DNA of 64,000 nt from NCBI GenBank assembly GCA_023213395.1, contig CM041465.1:233933741-233997740 (forward strand). The letters are read 5' to 3'. The position numbers and the translations under genes were made by a program. This DNA comes from Cycas panzhihuaensis. Taxonomy: Eukaryota > Cycadophyta. Positions 35,400 to 47,728 of this stretch are shown piece after piece; within the stretch, counting starts at the first letter, position 1, and every line of letters begins with the position of its first letter. The notes below the pieces were generated by a model. The model was not told the origin of the DNA. It ran no database searches and saw nothing but the letters and a program-made list of their open reading frames with translations.

Positions 35400-36089
35400 A
35401 TAAATTTATGTGCATAATATCTGAGCAATCACTTCTGCTACTAGAATGATTTGGAGATGATTCAAATGCATTATTCACTAGATGACCATATGAAACATCA
35501 CTTACCATTGGCATGCTTCCTTGTTGGCATTTTAGACTTTCACTTAGAGCTTCAAAAGATACTGGTATGTTAGTAGAATGAGATATAACTATTGTGCTAT
35601 GAGGTTGGGAAGAACTGTATCTATTCCCTTGAAGTGATTATACCTATATAAGATATCCTGGTAGAGGATATACAAGAGAAATATATTACACAAATGGCCT
35701 CTCAAATGTGAGTGTGAACTCACTAGAGGCAAGTATGATGGAAACACTAGATATGGACTACTTCCATCATTATTCTTATTTCCAAAGTATGAATATGCAT
35801 GAATAGAAGGTTGCACAAGAATGGTCCCTGGAGGAAGAAGATTAGGAATGAAAGGAGAAGCCATAAGCAAAGTCTACACATGACCCTATGGAGGTGTAAG
35901 GAGTGAATAAGGTGCTAAAGTGGATCCTAGATGTGGGATAGCCATAGAATATGGAAAATGTACAGAATTTATCATTATTGTCACCTCTTCAATGCCATGG
36001 AGACCTAAAGCTCTCCAACAGAATAATGGCAACCCTACAAATTCATAGTGGTGCACAAAAATATTGAAGGGAAAAAAAATACAAAACAA
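35400..36089 (-). pseudogene. Unidentified broken coding-like region
   Basis: Two open stretches on - (35886-36089 and 35589-35870) are linked by stops, and a third frame continues at 35410-35590 ('SFEALSESLKCQQGSMPMV', 'ESSPNHSSSRSDCSD'). Composition is Pro/Ser/Tyr-rich with no domain I can name. It could be a degraded host gene piece or a Pro-rich gag N-terminus like those at 25200 and 63100. Confidence 0.3.
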
Positions 36090-36780
36090 TATGGTAGAAC
36101 CCTAAAAAATTAGGGTTAATATTATTTTAATAAATCAACATTTTTTATTTTAAAGTTTGGCATATGTGATTTATTTTTCAAATATGTCTAAATTTCTTTT
36201 ATATTTAAAAAAATAGATTTAATTAAATTGGATAACTATTTCAGATCAGCCTAACACCCTTTGTACTTTAGCCCTTAGTCACATGAAGGCACTACGTGAC
36301 CAACTGCTAGTAGATGAAAGGGGATAAACCCTCATTTTTCATCCCTTATAGAGTCTTTGTCATATTTTTTGCTATAACTTAAGCTAGGAGGCTCCATTTT
36401 AAGTCTCGTCAGTTGCATTGGATTTATAACAAGGAGATCTTTCTCTTGGCAAGTCACTTAATATTATTTTAGGTTGTTTTGATACTGAAATTTTATCTCA
36501 AAGTCAAAAGTTCTCTTTAAAACTTTATCTTTCTTTATTTTATTAGTTTTTTTAGGCACATACATGTATTTTTAAAGGCTCCATGATATTTGTTGATATG
36601 GTGTACCCAAATAGGGGGGATAACATGTACTAAAGTCTTATTTTTTGGCTCTAGAGAATCTATTTTGAACTTTATTATATGAGAGAGATGTTGGGTAATG
36701 TGACAACAATGGTTGGAGGCTAAAATTTTGGCATGTTGGCAGTGTCGTTTCCCTCCCAAACCTTCCTCGGGTAGTTCTAA

Positions 36781-36854
36781 GGGGATGGGAGCCCCCCTTA
36801 GCCAAGGGGGTATAAGGGGTATGGAATTCCCCTCACTAAGAGGGGGTTCAGGGG
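36781..36854 (+). repeat. G-run cluster with hairpin potential
   Basis: Five runs of four or five G (36781, 36806, 36816, 36842, 36851) interleaved with C runs (gccccccttagccaaggggg; cccctcactaagaggggg). Two small hairpins or a G-quadruplex could form. Such blocks are common in plant LTRs. Confidence 0.6.
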
Positions 36855-37409
36855 TGATAGCCCTTAACCTAAAAAATTAGCACTGGAAACTATATTAAAT
36901 TGTAAAGAGAATCAAGGTCATTCGATAAAAATACCCTAGATTCTACGGTATAGATTTGTGCCTTGTATGACTCTCTCATATAGCCTAATTTAGGGCATAT
37001 TTCATTATGTTGAGGTTATTCAATGTACTGTGAGGATTTAAGTGGTTGGTTGTTATTACTGTGAACATTTTGCTGCAGGATTATGTACATTTTCTCCATT
37101 TTGTGACAACAAAGATCAATACCTTTTCTGTGTGGATGTTTCCCTTGCACACTACTAGGATTTTACCATGTTATATCAGGTGTATTTGTGTGTTTGGATT
37201 TCTTGTTTAGTCTATTTGTTTTATCTCTCGTTTAAGAACTTGCATGTAATTTTTAGTTTTGATTTCTGTAACTAGTTGCAAGAATAGTTTAGATCTTGGT
37301 GGCAGTTTAAGGGTTGGGACCTTGTCTTCTCAACAAGAGAGTCATTCATGTTATACTTGAGTCATATTTATATTTCAAATCATGTATTAAAATTATTGTT
37401 GATTTTTTA

Positions 37410-37480
37410 TCCCATAGAGGCATGATGTAAGCCCATGGTGGCATGATGTAAAGCCCAAAGAGGCATGTTTTTAGCCCATT
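37410..37480 (+). repeat. Short tandem GCCCA...GAGGCATGATGTAA repeat
   Basis: Three or four copies of a unit of about 20-25 bp (cccatagaggcatgatgtaa; cccatggtggcatgatgtaa; cccaaagaggcatg). The core resembles the cccatgtgggcatgg motif in element 1's 3' UTR. Confidence 0.7.
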
Positions 37481-37496
37481 AAGCCATAAAGCCTTT

Positions 37497-37970
37497 TGAA
37501 GACTGCTTGTATTCATATTTTAGTAAGAGGTAGGACCCCTTTACTACTACTCTTATTGGCATTAATTGAACCATGTACACAAAGGAACATCATAGTTAAC
37601 TAGCGATTACAATGACTAGCAACTTATGCATTCTAGTGGACGGTGTTCTCTTCATATGGACATTAGTAATTGATTATATTATTGCAACATATTATGATTC
37701 AACTTAGTTAAAGACTTAGCACTTTCCATTTGAAGACTTCTTCCATTCCTATTTAATCAAGAGGTGTGACCCCTTTACAACTACACTTGCTAGCATTGAT
37801 TGAACTAGGTGTGCAAAGGAAGTTCCTACTTAACTACTGGTTGCAGCGGCTAGTTACCCATACATTCCGGTAGATGGACTTTACTTCATATGAATATCAG
37901 TAGCTTATTATGTTATTATAGTAGTATATGATCTAACTTTTATTTGAAGACTTGGAACTTATTATTTGAT
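37497..37970 (+). repeat. Tandem duplication of a 235-bp unit
   Basis: Copy 1 (about 37497-37730) and copy 2 (about 37731-37970) share ttgaagact, ttcata-taagaggt-g-cccctt, gcattgattgaac and onwards at high similarity. A third start (ttgaagacttgg) follows at 37944. Copies differ by many substitutions, so the duplication is old. Confidence 0.85.
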
Positions 37971-38000
37971 GTGAAATTTCATTATGTAATTTACTATTAC

Positions 38001-38318
38001 ATAGGGGAAATGTTAGGTGTGATACCTAAGTACACAATTACCCTCATGTAATCTCTCTCTATATCATGTATATTTTATATTTGAGGTTGTAGCCCAGATA
38101 AAGATGTGTGCCACCTCTAGATTGACCAATGAGGTTCTCTCACTAATGGTGGGCTTGCACTATAAGTATGTACACTATTATTCATTTTAATTGGAGTTTT
38201 GGTCATTTCTCCATATCTTGTATTCATGTGTATATACTTCATCTTTTTTTAACTTTATTGTTATATCTTTAACTCACCACTATATCCTTTGTATATATTG
38301 CATATTCAAATTCTAATA
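38001..38318 (+). mobile_element. Polypurine tract plus LTR, followed by a PBS
   Basis: ataggggaaa (38001-38010) precedes TGTTAGGTGTGATACC; the LTR is about 308 bp with a TATA-containing middle. It ends just before a PBS at 38319. The internal sequence after it (38340-38760) is unrecognisable apart from a weak gag-like hint, so family assignment is open; the PBS fits copia or chromovirus. Confidence 0.6.
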
Positions 38319-38330
38319 TGATATCAGAGC
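38319..38330 (+). promoter_or_regulatory. Primer-binding site after the 38011 LTR
   Basis: TGATATCAGAGC, one mismatch to TGGTATCAGAGC. Confidence 0.65.
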
Positions 38331-39694
38331 TCCATGCTCAATGTCTAACACTTATTGACTTATTGTCAAGATCAAAGATTAATATCAATAAAGTCAATAT
38401 AAGCAGATAATATCAATATCAACATACTCATCAAAACTAAAAGAATGTTTATATAACAACTTTTATAAATCTATATAATCATGACATTAACATAGTCAAC
38501 CAACATCTCTCCCAAATTGAATGGTGTTTTATGCTAAAATAGATGGCCCAACATCTCTTCCAGGCACAACGTCTATGCATATATTACAAATTTATGAAGA
38601 GAAGGTACTTGTCAAAAGAGAAAAAATGTCTTAAGAGCTGGAGGAAGAGCATTCTCTAGAATAGAAGACTTGGAAAAATCATCTAATAACTTCATTACTT
38701 TACTTGTAGATATAGAAATTGTCTAAAGACGCTCTTTAATTACTAAAATAGAGACTTACAGTTCCTCCTCTATCTTATCATTAGACATGTTAGAGGCTAA
38801 TGTCACTGAAATAATAAGCATTAATTAGAGTTTTCTTAAGTTGTGGTTGAAGTGAAATGATCTATGGTTGAGTCTCTAGAAATTCCTAAGTGACTTCCCT
38901 TATGTCAACTAGGAGCAACTATATCTAGGACCACAACTTTGTAATGGCCTTCTAATCTTACCATCTATTAGCTAATAATAGAGCACATTGGGCTTCCTCC
39001 CATAAGTCGCCATTGTTTGTCGATATTTCAATTCATTAATCCATTACTAGAAAGATGTTACTTATACTTATAAGAGGTTTAGAGAGTGCACTAAGATATT
39101 CTAATGTTTAACTATTGCTCCAAAGAATCTTTGAAGTGACAAAATAGGACTTGTTGAGATGACATAACAACTTTTCTCTTTTAATATACTTTGTCAAAAT
39201 TTATTTGATGAGAGTCTTTATTATTATATTTATAGCTTCAAAAAAATCAACTTGCTCTTTTCAAATGACTTGAAGTTGAGGTCATAGTTTTGCTATGCCA
39301 CTAGAAATATTTTATAAATTCTTCAATAAAGAATGTTATTTCTCACAAAACTTAGTTTGTGTTTCTATTAATTGTCATGTTAACTATAATGCTAGATTAT
39401 TATTTTCTTACATTTAAGAATGTAGTTCTTTCATAAATAAATTAGAAGTATAAATTAATTCAACTATAGTAAGAAAGAAGAATTTAACAGACAATGTATC
39501 TAAAGAATTATTAGTGGCATTTTTCATAGATACCAAATCATCATAGTATTCCTCGGGCCATTTTAGAAATTTTGGAGAAATATTTGTTTCCTTCTATTTG
39601 GGAATCTAGCATTCATCAACTATATAAGTAGGTTATGTATTTATTAGTCTTACTTGTAGTTCAATTATTTATTTTTATGATTATATGCTCATAT

Positions 39695-39746
39695 ACACAC
39701 ACACACACACACGCACGCACACACACACACACATATATACACACAC
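39695..39746. repeat. (AC)n microsatellite
   Basis: About 50 bp of AC interrupted by gcacgc and atatat. Confidence 0.9.
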
Positions 39747-40820
39747 TTGGCTTTGCCTATAATGTGATGATTTGTATGTCTATTTTTATAGTTTATGATA
39801 ATTCTGACCATTGTTAGTGGCACTTATTACTTGTTCACCCAAGTCCCCTATATTTGAAGACACCCCTAAGTACCTTTGAGAGTAGTTCCAACCCTTAGTG
39901 AAATTATTATCCCCCTTTTACTTTTGTTTATTAAGTAGTTTTTGGCCATTAGTCCCTTTTTTAGTTACTTTTATTGTGCCCTATTATGTTCCTTTGCCCT
40001 ATTCTATTTTTTATAATGGGATATACATGTCCCATTATAAAACTTTTTATGAGGCATCCCCCATCCCATTTTCATTTTCTTCATGGTATACATATGTACC
40101 ATTGAGAAATTCTTAATGAAGTACCATGTACCATTCTAGTTTTTATAATAGGATGAAATCACCTTGTTATAAAATTATGGGCAGTGCTTTCTTTAAGAAA
40201 AGACCATCACCTCCCCCTGTAGTCACCAAAATTGAATATGCTTACAATAGAAATTACCCATATTATAATGTTATTAATAATTAACCTTTCATTATCTCTA
40301 AAAAGGCCATTCTAAAATCTATAGTTTTGCATTTGAATTCTTGACTCCCCCAAATTAGGTTTCACCCACATTCAAATCTATGGACTAAGTGTCCATGGTC
40401 TTTTCTCATAGCTTCATGGAAACCATGAGCCCCAAATCCACCAAGGGCCCCTATTAGAAAATCTATTTATATCCCCCACATTTTATGAGGAAGGTAAGGA
40501 AAATTTTTGTATTGTTATGATGCCAAAATATTTTCAAAATCCCTCTTACAATATGATTAATGCTTATGAGTTGCATGCCTTCTCATATTCACTTAGTTCA
40601 TATGATTAGTTATTGCTCTTATTATATTTCTCTCTTTCCTACATGCTTGCATACCAATTACCTACCATTGAAAGTGCTCAAGAGACCTTTTTGGGGTGTT
40701 TAGTTGGTATTTTAGTACTCTTTGATTAGTGACAATCTTGCCTTTTTTTAGGCTCATCCCCTTTCCATTTGCTTTTATTGGCAAATTAGTTTATGAGTAT
40801 TGCTTATAGATTAGTTTTGT

Positions 40821-40822
<2 letters not shown>

Positions 40823-40900
<78 letters not shown>
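40823..40900. repeat. (AT)n microsatellite
   Basis: About 78 bp of uninterrupted AT; the length is likely unreliable in an assembly. Confidence 0.95.
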
Positions 40901-40902
<2 letters not shown>

Positions 40903-41828
40903 TTTCTTATAGATAACTTGGTAAGTAAAGGGATCTCTTGAAGGCTTTTGTTTATAAGCAACTAGAACATGGAGCTTAGGACTTTATTTTCATCATTTCT
41001 CCTCCTCTTTTCTCTCTTTCTCTCTTCATTCTTTAAAATTATTTAGTGCCTATAGGGAAGGGGAAACTCTATAAAACGTTCCCCATAAGTCACCCCAAGG
41101 TATAACTCATCTCAACTTATGTTTTATTTTAATTTCTAGTGATTTGAAGTCTTTGAAAAAAGCTTCTTTTAATCATAAAGTGGTTTAGCTAATTGTTATC
41201 CTACTAGAATTCACTTAGACTTGATTGAACACATATGTGTTATCCCATTTAGGTTGATAACTACCTATAGGGTAGGGGAGGCTCCACCAAATATTTTTAG
41301 CATCCTCTCTCAAGGTACTACTTTTCTAACCCTTCTCTTTATCAATTTCTTACATTTTTATAGAATTATAAGATTTTTTTTTTTCCTTATAAGTCCATCC
41401 GATAAGTAGAAATGCTATCAATTTTTTTATAGATTTCTTTATTATCTTGTTTGTACTTTTGTATGATACTCAATGTTTATCCACCATGTTTATCACATAA
41501 GAAAGGAATATCAGAGAAGAGGATGGATCCTCATTGAGGCTATAAGCATATTCAAGATGCACCTCTTTGTCCTCTTCTTGTCTTTTATTTTTTTTATTTT
41601 CTTTTAAAAAAGAAAAAACATAAATAGAAAAGGTAAAATTTATCCTATAAGGCCCTTTATATATTTCATTTATTTGAAAGAGAGGGAAGAAGAATAAGAC
41701 TCTTTCTCCCTTCCCTTCCTTTGTTTACTTTAAAGAAATATAATAAATAAAAGAGAGTTTTCTCTGTACTTTCTTACCTCTCTTTCCTTTGTTATTTATT
41801 TTTGTTTTGAAAAGAGAGAAAAGAAAAG

Positions 41829-41832
41829 AATG

Positions 41833-41863
<31 letters not shown>

Positions 41864-41868
41864 GAGAT
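41829..41868. repeat. (GA)n microsatellite
   Basis: About 40 bp of GA with one GG interruption. Confidence 0.9.
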
Positions 41869-42564
41869 GACAGTGGAATACTTATTTTACCTCCTCTTAT
41901 TTCCTTGAAAAAGAAAATAAGAAGAAAAAGTAAAGATTAAGGACAAAGAGGGAGTGTCTATCCTTAGTTTATTTGCATATGTATTGGTTTGCTTAACCTT
42001 TCCCTCTTCTTTGTGTATGTAGTTCTAATTAGAAAACCAAGAGAAAAGGGTAAAATAATATATTTGCATTTCATAGGTGTACTTGTTAGTAATACTGAAG
42101 ATGATATAGGAGTTTCACTTGTTACAAGTCTTCGAACTTGAAAAAAATAGTATCAGGTAAAAAATTTTACCCTAGTCATATAAACATATTATTTTAATCA
42201 GTGTGCCATACTAATCATTTTAGGTTAAATCACTCTCAAGCCATTTTTTCTTAAAAAAAATGGCAAGTGGGTCCCACTAACTAAAAAATCACATATAATC
42301 TCACTTATGCCATCCTAACAAATTCATTACACTTTTCATGTTGCACTAGGTAGGATTATTACCAAATTTTTATCCTATTTAAGTATACTTATACCGAGGA
42401 GATTAACAAGCTATAAACACCTCCACCTCCTACCCTTTTACACTATTCTCACCTCTTAAATCATGTTCTTACTCTCTCGTCCCCTTTCATGGAAACCATT
42501 TCTTCTCCCCTTAATCCCTCTTCTTTCTATCCCCTTCTTCTTTTTCATAGCAACTAGTGGTACA

Positions 42565-44130
42565 ATGGCTTCTATAAAAGTCAAAAGGATCTAAATACTT
42601 GAGTCATCAATCTCTATACCAACATGATACATAATGAAGATGATTTATCTAAAGATATTACCAACCTCAATAATAGTCTCACAATAGTGGCTAGTGATCT
42701 TAGTAACACTCTCATAGAATGAATGAAAAATAGTAATGATATGATCATTAAATATATAATAGATATGGCTTCTCCATCAAACTCAACAGGTGGATCACCT
42801 TTACCAATGCTCCTAATAAGTAGACCATCTCCATAGGTACCCCCATTGCATCCACGAAGGCAAAACCCATTCCATCATAAGATTACCCATTTTTTATCAT
42901 AATCTTAATAAGGGATTAACCAAAACTTGGATCAACAAGCTTACTTGAGTTACATTTTGCCCTTAACCCTATGGCCCTTAACGAGCAGTTAAATTTTCCT
43001 TCCATTCACTTAAACAACAAAGCTCACCATTAGTTTTATTAATGGTAAAAAGAGAACCTTGTATAAATATAGGCCTTATTCTATAAAATCTTCTTCAAAC
43101 AATATGAGGATATATGGAACCAATCCTTCTTTAGGAAACTCACTCAATTAAAGTAGACAACCATAGTTGAAATATACATAGAAAAATTTTATGCACTCCA
43201 TAATAGAATTTTTTAGTAGCTTAACCATAAGATGGTTATTGAAGTATGTATTTCTAGACTAAAGGAGCACATTCGAATGTTCCTAAAGATACTTCCCCTT
43301 CCAAGCCTACAAGATAGCATCCCTATAGCCAAAGTAATAAAAGTCAAATTTGTAATTGAATAATAATCCAACTTTCGATAGGATTTTGGTTTATACTAGT
43401 GTCCCTAGTTTGTAGAGAATAACTCCAATGTCCATGAGAGATTGACCAAGAGCAACTTTCAATAATAATACCTTCTTCTAACCCAATTTACATCCCTCTA
43501 AAAGCAACCAACAGAAGGATGAAAGTTAACCTTTATATGAAATACTTGAAAAAATGGATTCCCAGTCACAGTCAAGTATGTAAAGTAAAAAGGATAATTT
43601 GTACCATTGAGGCTAATTGTGAAGATAACTCTAGCATGGAATATGAAGAGCTTTACTAGGATGTTGATGAAATACCACCCTAAGACCCTTTCTTGCCATC
43701 AAAGCCTGAGGTCTCATTACTAGTTATTTCCTCTATGTCTTGTTTAGAACCTCTTCATGTCAAAGGAACATTTAAGTAAACACCTATTATTATCCTAATC
43801 AATGATGGACTAATGTTATAGTTTATTGATATATCATTAACATGACAACTAAACATGTATATAGTTCTTAAAATCAAATTTACTTATTCTTTCCCCAAAC
43901 ATCTCTCCCTTTTTCGCTCAAGAATGACAAAGAATATACAAATTTAAATAGGTAAGTACATCCTAACATTAGATTTCTATGCTTTATCCAGTAGTGAGTC
44001 CAATGCAATCCTTTGGGTTTAGTGGCTCTAAATGCTAAGCACATGCAACATAAATCATTTTATTAATAACCCTTTCATTTTATTTAAAGACAACCATAGG
44101 TAAACTCATAAACTTCATGGGATACAATCT
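42565..44130 (+). pseudogene. gag-pro: Chromovirus-like Ty3/gypsy gag-protease remnant (element D)
   Basis: ATG at 42565, then broken frames. The capsid domain pattern is clear near 43080-43350: 'DIWNQSFFRKLTQLK', 'VEIYIEKFYALHNRI', 'EVCISRLKEHIRMFLKILP'. It is followed by 'PEVSLLVISSMSC' and 'LEPLHVKG', the link to protease. The protease active site reads 'LINDGLML' where LIDSGSTHNF is expected, and 'LDFYALSSSESNAILWV' corresponds to the later protease strand ending in D-A-hydrophobic-L-G. Catalytic Asp is lost. No zinc knuckle seen and no RT recognised beyond 44150. No LTR was paired with it. Confidence 0.75.
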
Positions 44131-46667
44131 TCTACAACCAAGCTTATCTCCCCTAGTATTTCACCATAATTGACCCTTCTAGCATGGTTAGACTTATGTC
44201 TTTATTTATTTTCTCAAGTGGCTTACTAATTATGGTATTTTGTGTTTACAAGAGATATCAATTGGCTAGTATCTTAGTTATAGATTTCTTTTGGTTAATT
44301 ATTTCTTAGTCTAGTATTAGGTTTATATATGCTTGAACACTCATCATTTGATTTTAAGTTGATGGATTGCTAATTAGATAACTGAATAGATGTGATTTTG
44401 ATGATCTAATTTTTTCAATGATTAATACTATAACATGATTTAAAGCTCTTTGATATAGTTTACAAACTACTCCAAGTTCCCCCTTTTAAGTTAGTTCCTC
44501 ATTCAACATTATCAAGTGTTTTGATTAATTATGGCCTTATTTCTAGTACTTTTAGCATTTGCCTATGGTGATCTACTCTTTACTAACTTTGGAGGCCTTG
44601 AAAATTCATTTTTTATGAAGATTTCATTTTTTTTTAACTTTTTTTGGCCTTTTTGACTTGTCGTGTTCTCAACAATACCAAAAATGTGACTTTACAAATA
44701 AAATACAACAATTGTATTTTTAGTTATAAGTTGTATTTTTTACTATCATACCTATAATTTTTAAGATAGAACATTGATTTCTCATAATTTCCATTGTGGT
44801 ACCTACCCAAATTTAGAGTTTGACATCACCCTAACTACCCTGATTAACTCATGATTATCTCACCTTCCTCTATTACAAGATTTGGTTATTGTAAATTAGC
44901 AAAACCATAGTTTTATTACCTATCCTTCCTCCTCTTATTTCCTATAAATCCTTACATGTTTTCAAAGGATGGAGGAGAGTCCTTAATGTAATGAAGTATG
45001 GCCTAAGTTTTACTAGCCCTTATTTCTAGTGTCTTGTTACTACTTAGAGGTAGATTGAAGCTCATCTCCTTAAGAGATTATGAACTCTACTAGAGGAATT
45101 GAAGGTCCACTCTTACCTCAGTTACTATCTATTTCTCAGATTCCTCTTCCCACTCACCTACTAAGATCTTCTTCCTATAGTTTTAGCTAATTTTTGTCTT
45201 CATTTTTCTCTCCCACAACATTTATTACTATCAAATTCATCATTCATATGATACTTGGAGCTTAATGGAAACCCATTTAACATGAGTAAAATGTCAATTT
45301 GAGGCACATAATATTGATTTTTTTCCATATTGGAGGTCACTCCTTTGGTGGGTTAAATGTTGGTTTTAGAAATTATATTAGTTTACTTTAAATTCATCTT
45401 CAAAAAAAATATTTAAAAAATAGGCCATCCCATTGTCATTTCTTTCTTTTTCCATCAAAGTTTAATTACTCTTTCTATCTTATTAAGGTGATTGGACTTG
45501 GAATCAAACCAATTTTGATTCCCAAGCCTTTATTACATTGTTGGAATCATAAAACAGAGTTATTTTTTAGTATTAAACTAGTTTCAATTCTTGATTATGA
45601 CTTCCATTAGGCAAGTCCATTCACTTATCTCCTCCTTATTCTGATTCATAACTCGCAAAGTGATTAGTCCCAACATAGGGTTAAAGAAACTAATCCAATC
45701 CTTTGTGAGGAAATGAATGGTAAGGAAGAATAGATTTTCAAGTAATTTGAGTGTCATAACTCTTTTCCATAGAGTTGTGGATAACTCAAATTAGTCACTT
45801 ATCATCAAAATTCCTCATCTACAGTAAAAATGTTGGAATTTTTATAAAAAAATTTAAAGTTGTGTATTTAAAGTTTCCCTTCTAAAAGTGACGATTGTAT
45901 TATATATATTATTGCTTGATTGACCAATGTGCTATATACTAAAGTGGAAGTAATCAAAGAAAGTAAACCCATTGCTTCTTAGCTTTATCACAAGGTACCC
46001 ATCTTATTCTCTAACTTTTGCAACCTTTTTTAAAGTTTCTATAAACTAAGGAAAGGAAGTAAAGGAAAAGGAAAAAGTACTCTCTTGTATTGATTGGTTG
46101 GTTTATTGCTTAATCCCCTCCCCTTGTTTATCTACAAAAGAAAAAGGAAAAGCTTGGAAATTATTGATTAGGTTTAGAATTAAGCAGTAGTGATTGCAGG
46201 TTACTTACCGCTTCCTATTCTTTTATTTGTTATTAAGTAAATCTAAGAGATTAAAAAAGGAAGTGAAAGAATAATAGTTAGAATAATTATAAGTACAATT
46301 AAATATCCTAGACTTCTTTGTTACTTGTCTACTTGATTTTCTTTCACTTCCATTCCATTTAATAATAAAAAGCAAAGAAAGGAAATGAATTACATTTTAC
46401 TTATGCATGATTTGAGTATTTAATTAAATGCATGTTTGCTCATTGTTATTTGCATTCAACTAAACATTGCATACTAGATTTGCATATAGACTTGGTTTGA
46501 CATTGTTTAGTCTCCCTAAGGTAGATTTTGTTACTTACTAAGGATTTTCTTAGTCGTTGAGTACTTGGCATCCCTGGTATATAAGCATGTCCTCTCTTAG
46601 AGATAAATACTTCTCCTAATTAAGAGCTTTTTGATCTATTAGGACCTAACATCCCCAATGTACAAAT
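44131..46667. other. AT-rich sequence without supported genes
   Basis: May include decayed pol of element D or the upstream part of element C (which resumes at 60971), but no domain can be read. Confidence 0.5.
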
Positions 46668-47653
46668 TGGATGCACATCTATGGGATAGTCACTATGCTC
46701 AATAGAAATGATGGTAGGCAACAATTGATGTTAGAGGTGTGAGCGAAAACCTATAAGCAAAGAGAGCACCACCCAGGGTGCCCCGTGCACCGGAGTGCGA
46801 GTTTGGGACCTGCAAATGGCACCAAACTACCTTAGAGTGGCCCTCAATCTAGAAGAGAGAGTGAATATAGTGGGTAGCCTGGATGGTCTCGAGAGGAAAG
46901 TCCTCCCACCCTTGGGTGGCCAGAAGGGAAGAGGAGGAATCCTTAAGGGGTTTCCCTATGATGAGGGGAAACAAATGTGGATGAGGTAGGCAAAGGCCTA
47001 CAGTGTAAGCAAGTCTCTCTTGGTTATTTGATCTAGGCAAATAAAACCAAGAGAGGGAGTGGAAAGAGGGGCTTAAGCTACGTCTTGCTTTTGACAACTA
47101 AAAGACAAAAGGGAAAAGTAGAACAAGTATTATGCATGCAAGCAAACAATGCTAAACAAAATACATCTAAGGGTATGTTTGGATTGATAAGAAGAGGAAG
47201 AGGAAGGGGGTTCATATTGTATCCTTTTCCTACATGAGACAAGCATACTGCATATGAACGCAAGTAACCAATACCATTAACCTTTCGCTTTCACGTGATC
47301 TATTAAACCTAAGCATAGATTTAAAATAAAAGTAAGAAAGGAAAATGGAAAGGTGAAAAGAGAGATGGTGCGTACCAGGGAGGTGTAGTGGTTGGTGGAA
47401 GACCTCACCTACATGCAATGCACGTCCTTTCGCCAGCCAGTTAATGTGTGATCAAGATCGATGCAAAGGATAGGGGCTTCCTTACCTCCCCCTTATGAAA
47501 AGTAAGGGAGCCAAAAGGAAGCAAATGAAATAAAGGAAAAAAAAGAGAGGGTAAAGCTTACTCGTATTCAGACATATTTCCCCTTCATGAGATATCGCTC
47601 CAAACCTACACACACAAATGTTTAACCCTTCTAAGAAGGGGCTGCAAGAAGAG

Positions 47654-47728
<75 letters not shown>

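Larger units (their letters stand above)
34139..38000. other. Decayed sequence, no clear gene
   Basis: 34139-34900 is AT-rich with no domain. 35400-36089 has minus-strand open stretches (separate entry). 36240-36780 is spacer. 36781-36854 is G-rich. 37410-37970 holds two kinds of tandem repeat. The + frame near 34741-34890 ('GSHAIVHFELNKFKAIDND') is short and unrecognised. Confidence 0.5.
38331..42564. other. AT-rich decayed sequence with microsatellites
   Basis: No coding region supported. The ORF at 39635-39817 is created by the AC repeat. Polypyrimidine and polypurine stretches are common at 40980-42060. Confidence 0.5.

Noticed and set aside
36781-36854. Intrinsic terminator
   Set aside because: GC hairpins without bacterial context; better seen as an LTR-type GC block.
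37410-37480. CRISPR-like short repeats
   Set aside because: Plant genome context, too few copies, no regular spacers; simple tandem repeat.
39635-39817. ORF with a His-Thr repeat
   Set aside because: Produced by the AC microsatellite; no domain on either side.
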